DNA of 64,000 nt, from assembly GCF_030867095.1 (NCBI RefSeq), contig NC_081832.1, positions 40,123,756-40,187,755 on the forward strand, in the 5' to 3' direction. Positions 21,336 to 32,975 of the stretch are shown here, piece by piece. The stretch comes from Alligator mississippiensis (taxonomy: Eukaryota; Chordata; Crocodylia; Alligatoridae). Within the stretch, counting starts at the first letter, position 1, and each line of letters starts with the position of its first letter. Position numbers and translations under genes: made by a program. Below the pieces are notes generated by a model, which did no database searches, was not told where the DNA came from, and saw nothing but the letters and a program-made list of their open reading frames with translations.

Positions 21336-24300
21336 AGTCCTGATATCATGATCATCAAAGACATGAGTTTAAAGATGTTGAAAGGCAATACTGGTAAATT
21401 TTATCTGAGGCTGAATATCATCTATGTTTACTTTTTGGGTAAGGTGGTTAACCAAGTAAGGGAAATACTCCACATTCCCCAGGGATTGCCCTTTAATTGT
21501 AAAGTATGGAGGAACAGCTGGTTGGTTTGGGGTAGGCTGGTAAAGGCTCTTGGCTTTCATAAAGTGGACAACAAGCTTTTCATATGCCTTACAAAAGTGA
21601 TCAAGAGTACTTGAAGCTCTTCAACTGAATGGGCATACACAACACAATCATCACTATATTAAAGATCTTTATCACTAAAGAGGAATCGGGCACATCCCTT
21701 CCTATGAATTTTACCGCTGCGTGCTCACAGCTAAGGAACAGTGAGACTCAGAGGGCATGTCAAAACCAAATCAAGCAGCCTGCGTCAGCGAGGCCACTGT
21801 GAAGCACCCACCACCTGCCTAACTAGTCCAAGCTCAGAAGCATGCTGGTAAGGCCACTCTGGAATCAAGAGGTCTTGAGGGAGGCCATGGGTTTGCCCTG
21901 AAGAGTCCTTATCTGCACATTCCCAGGCTAGGAGCGTGCAAGCTGGAATGGATGCTGGGGAATGGCCTGACTGGGAGATGCCACCCACATGGGATAGACC
22001 AGTGGGCTCTGTTCCATGGGCTGTCTTATCTTCTGCTTCCAGCTCTAACATGTCAGTTCTACCACCTCATATCCTCTGAGCCTCTCTGTCCCATTGACAG
22101 TCTGTATGCCCAAGCCCCTTTTCTCAGTCTCAGTCCTTTGTCAACTTTTCTCCATTCCTTCAGGTAGGCTGCTCCCCTTCCTCCTCATGCTCCCTGTCTT
22201 GTGCCCTCAATGCCCACTGCCTGGGTACTGGCAGGGGGCACTGAGTGCACAAAACAGGCAGGCTTTCTGCTCTTCATTCTAATGCCTTGCACCACAGCAC
22301 CCCATTGTATTGGGATCAACAACTGCAAGGTAATCCCACTGCTAAAGTTCAGATCCCTGTTCCAAAAAATGAAGATTCTCTCATGAAACAGTTATAAGAT
22401 TTTTTTTTTTTTTTTTAATATGAGCAAAACACTACATTTTCTCTTAACCTCATTCTGATAAATCCCTGATCCATTTTTGCTGATATTTCCCAGAGTGATT
22501 CACTGTGAAGCAGACACCAGACATAGGAAATTTCAGCTGGGAGTTTGGCAAAGTTATTATCAGCTGAAAACAAGGTTTTGTGCTGAGAAGTGCCAAGCAA
22601 CCTCAGCTTTTATATATCTGGTCTTTTTATTTTTCATCCTATCAAACTCTTGGCTTCAGTGTCATCTTATGGCAGTGAGTTCCACAAGTTAATTATATGA
22701 TGTGTGTCAAAGTGTTTCCTTTTCCTAGTGTCATCTAGCAAAGCCTTATTTTAACATAGAAAGAAAGAAAAGTCTGGAACTTACCTAGGACTGTCCAAGT
22801 TTTAACTTTGGTTTCTGCACTGCTGCCAAGTTCAGTTTGTCTTTGTCTGTACTTGGAGCTAGCGTATGCTGAGGACCAGGCCAGCATCACTGTTAACAAC
22901 CATCAGCTCATTTCTTTAGCATAGAGAAGGGCACTGCTTCTGTCTTACAGTGAGTCACATGCACATACCATGACTTGCATCATTTTTGTCTATTGCTTGC
23001 AGAAATTCACTTAGAATCTCTGTCACATATACCCATGGCTTCTGTCTCTTGCTCTCATACTAACAAAAACACTGTTCCTCCATCTTCTTATCTCTTTCTC
23101 AGGTGCTCATTTTCTGTTACATAAAGCATCTCTCACTCGCCCTCTGTCTTTCTCTCTCTGATACATACTCACACCCACATATACACAGGGTGTAATACTC
23201 CCTCTCAGTGCTTCTGCTGCCAGCTCGGGTCCCTCCACCCTACCTTCCTGTACTATGCAGGTCATGTCTTTGCCTCCTTTTCTGGGCTCCTCTGCTTCTT
23301 TCTGTCTGGGATGTTGAAAGAGAGGCGGGGAGGGCTTCTATAACCTGAGATTGCATGAATAGTACCAGCTTCTTTCTCTTGTTGGGCCTCAGGGTATAGG
23401 GAGTGTTGTGTTCCCCCTCAGCCATTTGGAGAAACAGATAAAGAAACACACATCTTTAACAAGGTCTTTTAAAAAGATAAATAAATAAATATATACAGCA
23501 TCTAGCATAAGCTTTCCTTCACACACCTTAAACCACGTTTAAAGCCTGCACGCCCATCCACAGTCCTTTCCCTAACCCAATTGTAGTCTCTTAGTCCTAG
23601 CCCCGATTTGGGGTTTACATTCTCAGTTCATTCACTGTTCTTGTTGCTGTTGTTGTTGCTTTCACTGCTGCTGGTATTGCTGCTGTCATTGTCACTGTCT
23701 CCAGGTCCGGTTGTGTCACTGTCCTTTTTGTTATCCCTGTTCACTCCCCTTCTCCAGACAACAGGCCTCTCCAAGGGATCAGACTTCACTGGTTTGGGGA
23801 ACTGCCTGAGGTGGTCAGGTTTTCTGCAAAACACAGAAGGAACAGTATTTCCTTATCACACTGAAGAGACATATGGAGTGCTCCATGCTAACTGTGGAGG
23901 TGGGTCTACTCTCAGACAGCTAGAGACACAGTTCAATGTGGCATAGGTCACAAAACACACAAACCCTGATATACAGGCAGCCTGCAACTGCTCAGTCATG
24001 CCTCTCAGCTAAGCATACTGTGGCAGTGGGGGAACCTATAGGTGTACAGTCCTAATCCCCAGCAGTGGGTACACTGTGGAAGTGTATGAGGACTTGCAAT
24101 TGCTCTGCCTTCTCCCTTAGCAGATGAGTTTCTGATAGCGGAAGAGCTTGCGGCTGCTTAACCTTGCCCCACAGCAGGGAGAATTCTGGCCCCATTTCCC
24201 CGTAGCAGTGACTGTGGCCCTTTTAGCATGCTATAAAAACTCAATGGCCTACCTGTGCCGCAACAACTGTTTTTTCTGCATATCCAGTAGATTAAAAGCT

Positions 24301-24429
24301 GTATTAAATTGATAGTTATACAGTTCAAGTTTCCATTTTCCTAATTTTATATATATTTAATAGTTAATTTTGTTTTAGTTAAGTGTGAAACATGTTGCTG
24401 GTACTGAGCAACAATCCAAACTCCCCCTT
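21336..24429. other. unassigned, 3.1 kb
   Basis: It holds only short frames, a T17 run (22400-22416) and a low-complexity CTG/TTG stretch at 23640-23700. A plus frame at 23608-23946 is Leu/Ser-rich because of that stretch and is not convincing as a gene. Nothing else recognised. Confidence 0.4.
22400..22416. repeat. poly(T) run, 17 bases
   Basis: A homopolymer run followed by AATATGAGC. It could be the tail of a minus-strand retroposed sequence, but nothing SINE-like precedes it. Confidence 0.8.
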
Positions 24430-25360
24430 CACTCACCAGGATGCAAGTCCAACTGTGTCTGTCCTCCCTCCACCCCGTTCCCCCTGACCCCTGCATTGTG
24501 GTGCTGAGCAGCTTTGATATGCTGCTGCCCTGACCCTGCTCATGCCATTGCCCCTTACTCCGAAACCACAGCCCCCCCCCCCCCATCCCTGCTGATGCAC
24601 CTCACTTCCAACCTGGGGGGTGGGGCGCGAGGGGGGCATGGCCCAGCCACCACTGCTCCCCTCAGGGGACCCATGCTGCCCCCCACTCCACCTCCCCTCT
24701 GGTGGTGGGAGGAGGTGAGAGCAGTGCACCCCTCCCCAGTCTGTTATTCTTCCTGTTGTCGATGGCAGGGGTCCTGGTGGCAGCAACAATGAGTCTTGCT
24801 TGCTCCACCCTCCCATGCTGGGTCCCGTGCACTGGCATCTGGACTTAACCCACCGGGGTCCCATGCTAGACGGTGGGCAGTGGAGAAACTTTGCCAGGAA
24901 GCATCCAGCTCCACAGCCCTGATCCCCTGGTCCAGGCCATACTCACCTTGGGGTTGGCGAGCAGCTGGTGCTTGTCATGGTGCAGCAGGGTCCAGGCAGC
25001 CTGCAGGCAAGGCTACAGTGCAGTGCTGTGGTAGACAGCGCCACATGAGAAGATACAATCAAGCTTTCCAGACTGCTGCACAAACAGCACCATACAGTGC
25101 ACAACCTGCCTCTGCAGCTCACACAGTGCCAGGCTCAGCCACCAGAAGCCCACCACAAAGACCACCTAGCCTGAGCCCCCAATCTGGAAACAGCTGGCAC
25201 CCGAGCACCACTCTCCCGCCTCCTTATCCCTTGGGTGCAGACCCCCTGACATCTGCTTGTGGCTCCCTGAAGGGCCACAGACCCCGAGTTGAGACCACTA
25301 CTTTATTACACACAGTCTGTTGCTATGCAGGATTGCCTCCCACTCTGTGCCCAGCTTATT
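24430..25360. other. GC-rich block, probable MITE interior or gene fragment
   Basis: A C-rich tract around 24570-24590, followed by TGATGCACCTCACTTCCAACC, echoes the C-rich interior at 6050-6200 (phrases ACTCC.AAACCACAGCCCC and CCCCTCACT), so part may belong to the same hAT-like family. The plus frame 24796-25362 (188 residues) and minus frame 24433-24864 (143 residues) are compositionally biased and unrecognised. Confidence 0.35.
24947..25000 (-). other. candidate 54-nt exon, weak
   Basis: On minus, a sequence translating to AAWTLLHHDKHQLLANPK is preceded by GCCTTGCCTGCAG (acceptor-like) and followed by AAG|GTGAGTATGG, a near-consensus donor. The phase is preserved (54 nt, 18 codons). I do not recognise the peptide, and a chance arrangement in GC-rich sequence is quite possible. 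Confidence 0.15.
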
Positions 25361-26169
25361 GAGCAGTCAGCACTGTGAGCTGTGATTAGCCAGTGTGGAG
25401 GGTGCAAGTCTAGGGCTCTCAGCCTCCCTGTGCCTGAGTACAGAAGATGGCATTAAGAAAAGGCAGATGAGGTGCTCCCTTTGCTGGGCTGCATTTGCTG
25501 TGGGCATAGCTTGCAGGGTAGCCTCTTCCCCATTAGCATCATGGGAATTCCTGTGTGTCAGAGAAGCCAGCCAGGGAGTGGGGAAGTAGCTTCCAAGCGA
25601 GACTGGGTCACAGTCCCTTAAATGGCTCTGCAGTCCATGCCCCTCAGAAAAAGCCATTTGCCATCTCCATTGAAACCCTGTGCATGTTAGATGTACAGCT
25701 CCTGAGGGCACAGCAATAGTCTAGTAGAGCCAGAGCACTCCACAGGCGGAGAGAGTCATGTGAAAAATGCTCTCATTCCCTCTTAAGATGCTTGGAAGCA
25801 GCCTGAGGGCTTTAGCACTGTGCCGCTTTGGTTTAAGTTTCTCTAATGAGGTTTGCCTTCTATTACTGTCAGAGAACATTTTTCATTGTTGAAGCCACTG
25901 TAAATGCAAAGCCTTAAAAATGAGTTTCCATTTCAGATCTGACAGCTCAGCTGCTAATGTAGAACAGAGAAAACCACAGATCAGGCTGCCTTTTAGTGCA
26001 ATTAGCCCTCCAAATGGAGCAATTTACATTGGCACACTTGTGTATGTACCCGCAGAAAAAAACTCATTAGTTAAGCCCAGACCTTTATGAACAGAAATAA
26101 GGGAAAGAGAAAAAAACACTCCAGGGATGAAAGCTCTAGGATAGATACTCTCATTTCTGCTGCTTCACT

Positions 26170-26207
<38 letters not shown>

Positions 26208-26614
26208 TACCACCAACCATGTACATTTGTGTGTGAGACCATAGATGCTGGTGTGTGTTTACCAATATTCTATATTTTGTTGGAGTATATATGTGTGTAT
26301 GTGTACTCATATGTTTGTAGCTTGTACTGTGTACTGGTATGTGCTCAGGGTCTATGTGACGTATATGTACTGCTCTGTGTGTCAATGTGTAATATTTTAA
26401 ATATTCCCAATACCACATGTTCAGCCATTCATCCACCAGAAGTGTTTACAAATTATGGAACTTCATCAATTCTTTATTTCCTGCTGCATATTCCAAGCAG
26501 CAGAAGTGAATCTATGAAACTTTTTAAATCTGTCCTCATCTCTGCCACTTGAATGCAGGATTGGGACCTGAGGTGCACTGCTTGGAGACCAGGGGTTGTG
26601 CAAAAAAGAAAGAA
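25361..26614. other. unassigned, with a GT microsatellite
   Basis: No gene recognised. Apart from the (GT)n run there are only short frames. Confidence 0.4.
26171..26204. repeat. (GT)17 microsatellite
   Basis: An uninterrupted run of about 17 GT units, followed by a looser GTGTGT/TATGTG-rich stretch to about 26400. Frames on both strands here (Cys/Val repeats and His/Thr repeats) are artefacts of it. Confidence 0.95.
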
Positions 26615-27036
26615 TTAATTGGACAAATTAATGTGGACAAATTAGAGAGTCTGGCAGGGGGCAATGAAAATGGTTAGGGGGCTGGGGCACATGACATATG
26701 AGGCGAGGTTGAGGGAACTGATTTTATTTAGTTTGGAGGAGAAGACTGAGAGGGGATTTAATAGCAACTACCTGAAGGGTGTTTCCAAAGAGGATGGAGC
26801 TGGACTGTTCTCAGTGGTGGCAGATGACAGAACAAGAAGCAATGGTCTCAAGTTGAAACAAGGGAAGTTTAAGTTGGATATTAGGAACAACTTTCTCAGG
26901 AGGATAGTTACGGGAACAGGTTACCCAGAGAGGTTGTGGAATCTCCATCCTTGGAGGTTTTTAAGACCCGGCTACACAAAGCCTTGGCTGGGAAAAAAAT
27001 AGTTGAGGATGATCCTGCTTTGAGCAGGGAGTTGGG
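26615..27036 (+). mobile_element. old CR1 LINE ORF2 end, first part
   Basis: The frame 26664-27002 reads YEARLRELILFSLEEKTERG, GLFSVVADDRTRSNGLKLKQ and GKFKLDIRNNFLRRI, the CR1 ORF2 end in the older subfamily also seen at 47020-48625 (there LFTVVADNSTRSNGVKLQHRKF). The 3' UTR begins GATGATCCTGCTTTGAGCAGG and is cut at about 27036; its last 50 bp resume at 27882. Confidence 0.88.
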
Positions 27037-27881
27037 CTATGGGTGGGAAAGCACTCTAACTTATGAAAAAGCCCAACTGGCAGCTGTGTGCTGCCCTGTC
27101 AAGAGGCTCTCAAGTGGAGGATGGGGGAAGGGAGCCCCTGCCCCTGCCCCACCCCACCTCGCCTTGCAGGCCTTTCCACAGCTACCCCAGCTGGGGTATT
27201 GGAGGGAGCCAGGCCAGGCCTGCTGGGGGGTCTCTTTCTCTGCAGGAGCCTTTTGACAGCAACAGCACACAGCTGCCAGCTTTGCTGTGCCGTGGCCGGA
27301 GCTGGGGGATGATGGGGTGGAACAGAGTCCCTTCACCTTGTGGGCCCAGCCCATCTCCCCCCAGTACCCCAGCTGGGGTAGGTGGGAGGGGCCTGTGAGG
27401 CAAGGGGATTCCGTCCCACCCTGCCCCTTGCCCCACAGCTCTGGCCTTGGCAAAGCACAGCTGGCAGCTGCGTGCTGCCCCTGTCAAGAAGCTTGGACCG
27501 AGTGGGGGAAGGGAGCCCCACCACCTCAAAGGCCCCCCAGTACCCTAGCAGGGGTACCTTTGCCTACCTCCTCCCTCTTCCTCCCCCACTGAACAGGGAG
27601 GAGACTCTCTCCCCCTTGTGACAGCTGAGGGCAGGGCTGGGCTCATGGTCCCCAGGGGGAGCACCAGTCCACCAACAGCACATATGAAAAATTAACCCTC
27701 ACAGAGAAGTTCTCTAAAGCACTCTACTCTAGAGTGCCTTTAGCTAACAGCTGATTTAGCAAGGGTTAATTTTTTGCATGATCCATCATTTTAAAAGCAC
27801 TCTGCAGCCATGTATCATGTCATGGATGTACTGGGTTTACAGAGGCCAGATTGTGCAAAAAATGTAACTTGTGCAAGCACC
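27037..27881. mobile_element. palindrome-rich insertion in the CR1 tail, about 845 bp
   Basis: It lies between GAGCAGGGAGTTGGG and CTAAATGACCTCCTGA, which are adjacent in intact CR1 tails (GAGTTGG.CTAGATGACCTCCTGA), so it is an insertion. Inside, TACCCCAGCTGGGGTA is a perfect 16-bp palindrome at 27183-27198 and again at 27365-27380, with a third imperfect copy at 27541-27556 (spacing about 180 bp). The flanking CAGCTGTGTGCTG/CAGCACACAGCTG blocks occur in both orientations. Clear terminal repeats or a target duplication were not found. Non-autonomous DNA element, superfamily unknown. Confidence 0.65.
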
Positions 27882-27931
27882 CTAAATGACCTCCTGACGT
27901 TTCTTCCAACCCTAATTTCCTATGATTCTAA
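27882..27931 (+). mobile_element. old CR1 LINE tail, second part
   Basis: CTAAATGACCTCCTGACG followed by TTCTTCCAACCCTAATTTCC and TATGATTCT is the CR1 3' terminus that completes the copy at 26615-27036. Confidence 0.85.
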
Positions 27932-28859
27932 TTGCTGAAGACTGCAAGTCATGTGTCACCACCTGCCCATCCAGCCACCTTGCTACCATAACTGCTCAGC
28001 ACTTGTATATTTAATAAACACACAGGGCCACATTGCATTGGTCTGCTTTCCCTTGTTTCTCTTAGAGTTAGATAAGGATTTTTTTAAGCTTTATAACTCT
28101 GATTCACACTTCACCTTCCCAACATCCCATCTGTCCAGAAAATAAGGTCACAACAACTCCATCCAGAGGGTCTTCATGCAATCTCTTGTCTTTGAAAAAT
28201 GTGTAGAGAGAATAGACCTTAAAATAAAATCCAGTCAGAGCAAATTCTAATAATACCTTGAAGCATTTATTAATACTATGTGTAAGGACAAAATCATGTT
28301 GCCCAGGGAACATGAAACAAATAGGCAGAGAAGCACATCACCAGAATGAGCTGCTAGGATGATCTTTACTATTGAGACAGTTGGGTACATGGAAAGAGAC
28401 AGAATCTGAAGCCAGTTCAGTAACATAGGGTAGCCCACATGCAGGCCATTCTGCACCATGGCTTTTTACAAGCATCAATCTGGATTATCTGAGCAGTTCA
28501 TAAAATGCTTTTAATTTGGGGAGAGGCCCTTTAGTGGGGAAGTATAGTGCATTTTGCACTCCTGACTCTATGAAGTGTATGATAATGATTCTGCATTCAG
28601 TACTAGCAGCCTGTTATTGGCACTGTACATGGCAGTGTGGGCAGCCTTGCCTCCAGGCCCTAGATCCAGGTTCCCAGTGACCAAACAGGACCATTTGGTT
28701 AAAAGCCCCAGGGCTTCCTTGCTTTGCTCTCTCCTTCTGCTGCTTCCTTTTTTATACTTAAGCCGTTTTGTTTTTTTTCTCATTTCATATTCCCTTGTGG
28801 CTGCTCTATGCTTTATCCTGTTCCATCCCTCAGGACACTAACAGGGCCCTTAGCATGCC
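27932..28859. other. unassigned stretch
   Basis: Frames of 60-90 residues on both strands, none recognised. No repeat termini. Confidence 0.4.
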
Positions 28860-29735
28860 TGTCACTTTAAGAGGAGAAAGTGTGAGAAGCAGTCTGCAGA
28901 TTGCAGGGAGCAATTAGAGAGTCACTTGACCAGAAGGGAGCCAGGATTGAAGCATATAAACCCAGAGCCTGATCTGGTCGATAGTCTGGACATGAGAGCC
29001 ACAGGGAGAAGAGGTTTTGGGCAGCAGCAGGGCTCCTTGTTAAGATCTGAGCTGGGGATAAGCAAAAACTGGTGGTTTGCGGAAGGGACTAAAGGGAGGT
29101 AAGGAGATCCCAGAAGGGAGAGAGGGGCCAGAGGACCAGAGTCCAGAGGTTTATAGCCCAGGAGGAAGAAAGTGTCAGCCGAGCCAAGGACCCCAGAAGT
29201 TTGTAGTGCAGGAGGGGTGAGTATCAACAGAACCTGAAGGTCTCACTGGCCCAGGAGCAGGACCAGGGCCAAGATGGGTCCAAGGTCAAGGAGGGCCACA
29301 GCCAGAGACTGGCAGGGCTGGGGAGCCCAGAAGTCTTCACTGGCTTAGGAGCAGGGTCAGAGCCCAGAGAGAAGGCCAAAGACTGGGGGTCACAGCCAGA
29401 GACTGAGGGGACCAAGAAGCCCATATCCCAATAGGGGTGAGGACTGGGGCCAGGAGTCCATAGCTGAAGAGGGTTTTATGTCAACAGGAATGAGTATCAT
29501 CTGCAAGGTATGGGCATGGTGTAAGAGGCAGATGGAGCACGGACCCCTGTATTCATGAGATGAGATCTGACTTGGGGAGCCCTCAGGCAGCCTCCTTTTC
29601 ATAAAAATAGCATTTCATCAAGGCATGGCAGATGAGGTGAAGGGGAAATCACCCATGGAAGGCCAAGGAGGCAAGGGCTGAGGGGGTCTCCAGGGAAATC
29701 ACAGCCACCCCTGGAACTGAACCCTGTTACAGATA
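28860..29735 (+). mobile_element. LTR-like fossil, plus orientation, about 880 bp
   Basis: It begins near TGTCACTTTAAGAGG and ends near AACCCTGTTACA (TG..CA). A TATA box (AGCATATAAACCC, 28951-28963) lies about 95 bp in, followed by AGAGCCTGATCTGGTCG, alike in layout to 19590-20430. The body is purine-rich with repeated CCAGAGACTG and CCCAGAAG phrases. Flanks show no clear 5-bp duplication, so the limits are approximate. No retroviral genes adjoin it. Confidence 0.45.
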
Positions 29736-31244
29736 CATATACTATTTCCAATGCCTTTGTAGCCATGTTCCCTTGGCAATGCATTCCCTGGAAGGATCAT
29801 TGCCACTTCAGCTTTGCTAGTATGTATTTTCATTCATTAACTACCCATTTCACCCTCACCATGAGCTTTTGCTGTATGCTTATCCATCCCTATTAAGGAA
29901 AGGGCTGGGGCAAGCCTGGCCACTGCTTCTGCGTGCCTCTTTTGAGTGGCTATAGTCACCTTAGCATCACCATAAGCCCAGAGACCAGAGACTTAGTAGC
30001 TGCTGTTGATTATGTAACCGCATGTGTCTGTGTGCCATTTGCTAATTACCTCTGCCTAGACCCGTCTCCTCCACTGTGTCATTCTAGGCAACCTATGTCC
30101 CCTCTCTCCAGGTTGCAGTTATTGTATATTCCAGCACTTTCATCTCAGATTCAGTCCCATTCTTTCTTAGGCCTCCACCCAAGCTTTGAAAGACTCCCCA
30201 TGCCATTCCTTGACCGGTGTTGCACTGTTCTTCATTTAATAGCCTGTCTGGGAGATGTGAAGTACCTTGGGGAGGACCACCACTCTGGGATTGACTTATC
30301 AGTTACCATGCTCTCTCTTGCAGGAGGTTGACTCCAAGGAGAAGTACAAGTACCAGTAGAGATCCCAGTGACTTCCCTTTGCTGTGACATCTGCAAGAAC
30401 TGGTCAACAAGTAGCCAGAATGGGGGAGAGAGGCCAGAAGCCAGTTATGCAGAGGGTATGAAGGACAGCTTAAAAACATTATATCAAATACAAGCCTCCT
30501 TCTATTCTGATTCAGGAGAGATTTCCCTCATTAGCATCATCAGTACATCCAACAGGAAACAGGATGACCTAGATTCCAAGTTTAAAAAACCAAAATCACC
30601 ATGATCTGTATTGCCCTGAACTAACTTAAGTGAGAGTGGTACTTTCAGAAACAGTAAATATGGCTTTCCAGATCTCCAGTGATGCATAGTCTACCAGAGT
30701 TCTGGCTACAGTAGCCCAATGAATTATAAATATGGCTTCACCAATATTTACTATCTGAATTACAGCCCCTGGGTCTGGCTGTCAAACCCTCTCCTATGAA
30801 ACTTCTTTGTCCCATGTAGGTAATTAAAAACTGATCAAGTCATTCTGTAACCTTCTTTTTAATAAGCTAAATAGATGGAACTTTTTTATTCTAACACTCT
30901 AGGACATGCATTTCAATCACATAATCTTTTTATGGGTCTTCTCTAAGTCCTTACAATTATTTCAACATTTTCCTTGACTAGAAGACACCAGAACTGGATA
31001 GAGTAATTAGTTCAGAAGTGGACACACCACTGCCAAACAGAAAGGCAAAATAATCTCCCTACTCATACTCCACATTCCTTTATTTATCCATCGTAAGATC
31101 ACATTAGGCCTTGTAGCCACAGCAGTAAACTAAGAACTCATAGGCAGATGATTATCTATCATGAACCCATCATAATGAGTTTGCCATGTTGTAAGGATGG
31201 CATACATTCTTCCATACTAGAGGTATAACCTTATATTGGGCAAA
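29736..31244. other. unassigned, 1.5 kb
   Basis: It contains a plus frame of 132 residues (29933-30331) with no recognised similarity, and the exon candidate at 30324. Otherwise nothing stood out. Confidence 0.35.
30324..30359 (+). other. candidate terminal exon, weak
   Basis: CTCTCTCTTGCAG, a good acceptor with a pyrimidine tract, is followed by an open segment reading EVDSKEKYKYQ and then TAG. The peptide is charged and plausible as a protein C-terminus, but too short to identify. The nearest downstream A-rich signals are not convincing. Confidence 0.2.
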
Positions 31245-32817
31245 TAGTATCGAGTCATTGGGCCTTGAAGTGGTGCATGCCTTGGTGGAGCAGGTGGCAC
31301 CATGCCGAATGGTCAGCAACTTGCTCCTCCCAGCCATTGGTGCTGATGCCTCCATGCTTGAGGGCAACCTTGAGTGTGTCTTTGTACCATTTCCTTTGAC
31401 CACTCTTTGAGTGTTGTCCAACAGAGAGCTGGGAAAAGAGAATCTGGTGAGAGAGGCGGTTCTCGGACATCTGAATGCAGCGGCCTGTCCATTTGAGCTG
31501 ATTTCTCAAGAGACTTGGAAGCTGGTGGATGCAGCTTCATGGAGGACACTTGCACTGGTCTGGCGGTCCTTCCATTTGATCCCCGGGATTCGATGCAAGC
31601 ACCACTGGTGGGAGCTCTTGAGGGTCTTAATGTGGCATCGGTAGATGGTCCAGGTTTCACTACAGTAGAGGAGGGTGGTCAGCATGACAGCCTTGTAAAC
31701 CAGGACCTTCATCGACTTCCAAAGATCTCTGTTTTCAAAGACATATGCAGCTTGAGGAAGGTGGCACTAGCGCAACTGACCCAGTCCTGGACTTCTTCAT
31801 CAATGGTAGCCCATTGAGAGAGGTGGCTGCTGAGATACGGAAAGTGCTCCATGTACTCCTGAGCCTCCCCATCTAGATAGATAGCGTGAGGGGGTGTTCA
31901 GCTGGCCTGGGGAGGGTTGGTAGCGAACCTTTGTCTTGGTGATGTTCAAGGACAGGCGAAGTCTCTTATATGAAGCGTTGAAGAGATCTAAGGTAGCTTG
32001 CACATCCTGTGTAGAGTGAGCCATCAGCAATCATCCGCACACTGAAGGTCGTGGATGTCCTTGGTGGTGAGTTTTGCTTTTGCCCAGAAGAGCCCAAGAT
32101 TGAAAAGCTTCCCATCCAGTCGATATTGGATACTGACACCAGATGGTAGATCATCTCGAATGAGGTGGATGATGATGGTCAGGTAGATGATGAACAGGGT
32201 GGGGGTGATCACTTAACCTTGTTTGACCCCAGTCCAGATGTGGAAGGCGTCAGTTTCAGATCTTCCACTCAGGACAGTGGCGGCCATATCATTGTGCAGG
32301 AGCCTCAGCATAGTGACAAACTTCAGAGGGCAGCCAAGGCATTGGAGGACAGTCCACAGAGCTTCACAATTTAAGGAACTGAACACCTTAGTTGGGTCAA
32401 TGAAGGCGAGGAACAGTTCTTGATTTTGCTCCTGCATTTTTCTTGGATCTTCCTGGCAACAAAAAGCATGTTTGCAGTGCCCCAGGATGGTTGGAAGCCA
32501 CATTGGGTTTCCAGAAGAGTCTCCTCGGCAATGGGATGAAGGCAGTTCAGGAGGATGTGGGCCAGAATCTTACCCGCAGTGTACAGGAGGGAAATCCCCC
32601 TGTAGTTCCCCAGGGATGTCCTCTTCGTCCCAAAGGCGGAGGATAAGTTGGTGGAGTTGTGATGGGAACCAGAAGCCACCAGCATGGTATACCATGGTAG
32701 ACCTTTGCAGGTATACCATCTGGCCCGCAGGCTTTGTTGGTTTTCATCTATTGGATGGCCTGCTTCAGCTCTCTGATGATTGGTGGATTGCCAAGGGAAT
32801 CCACCACAGGGCCTTGC
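31245..32817 (-). mobile_element. non-CR1 LINE (RTE/I-like), RT and C-terminal region
   Basis: Minus-strand pieces in order: MKTNKACGPDGIPAKVYHG (near 32740); NYRGISLLYTAGKILAHILL and ETQCGFQPSWGTANMLFVAR (about 32430-32590); EQNQELFLAFIDPTKVFSSL with the first RT Asp; VKQG; then DDC at 32024-32030, where the usual FADD block reads CADD. After RT come TKTKVRYQPSPGQ, LTTLLYCSETWTIYRCHIKT, a block ending in RNQLKWTGRCIQM, and RKWYKDTLKVALKHGGI. The post-RT 'ETWT..RHI..L...' and 'L.W.GH..RM' blocks separate it from CR1. It has several frameshifts and stops. I cannot fix the clade by eye. Confidence 0.82.
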
Positions 32818-32825
32818 AGTGTCTG

Positions 32826-32966
32826 TGTGTCCACATACACACGGACTCACACCCACAAAGACCCACATACACAAACAAACCCACACACCCTCACACAGAC
32901 TGACACAGGCCCACACACACAGCCAGACAGACACAGACCCCCCCCCACACACAGACACACACTTTC
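32826..32966. repeat. CA-rich simple repeat, imperfect
   Basis: Degenerate (CACACA)n with ACAGAC and CCCACA variants. It lies directly at the 5' side of the LINE. The long Val/Cys-rich minus frame and His/Thr-rich plus frames are artefacts of it. Confidence 0.9.
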
Positions 32967-32975
32967 CCTTCAAAG

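Noticed and set aside
23608-23946. 112-residue plus frame with a poly-Leu start that resembles a signal peptide
   Set aside because: The Leu/Ser run is a translation of a TTG/CTG low-complexity stretch; the complementary strand gives an equally biased Asn/Ser frame.
24947-25362. A multi-exon host gene in the GC-rich block
   Set aside because: Only one splice-flanked segment could be seen; the rest resembles the MITE-type C-rich interior at 6.0-6.2 kb.
26071-26552. Cys/Val-rich and His/Thr-rich frames on the two strands
   Set aside because: Both are read from the (GT)n microsatellite and its imperfect extension.
27061-27621. Overlapping 60-130-residue frames on both strands as small genes
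   Set aside because: They come from a GC-rich, palindrome-rich insertion; the same YPSWG string appears on both strands because of TACCCCAGCTGGGGTA.
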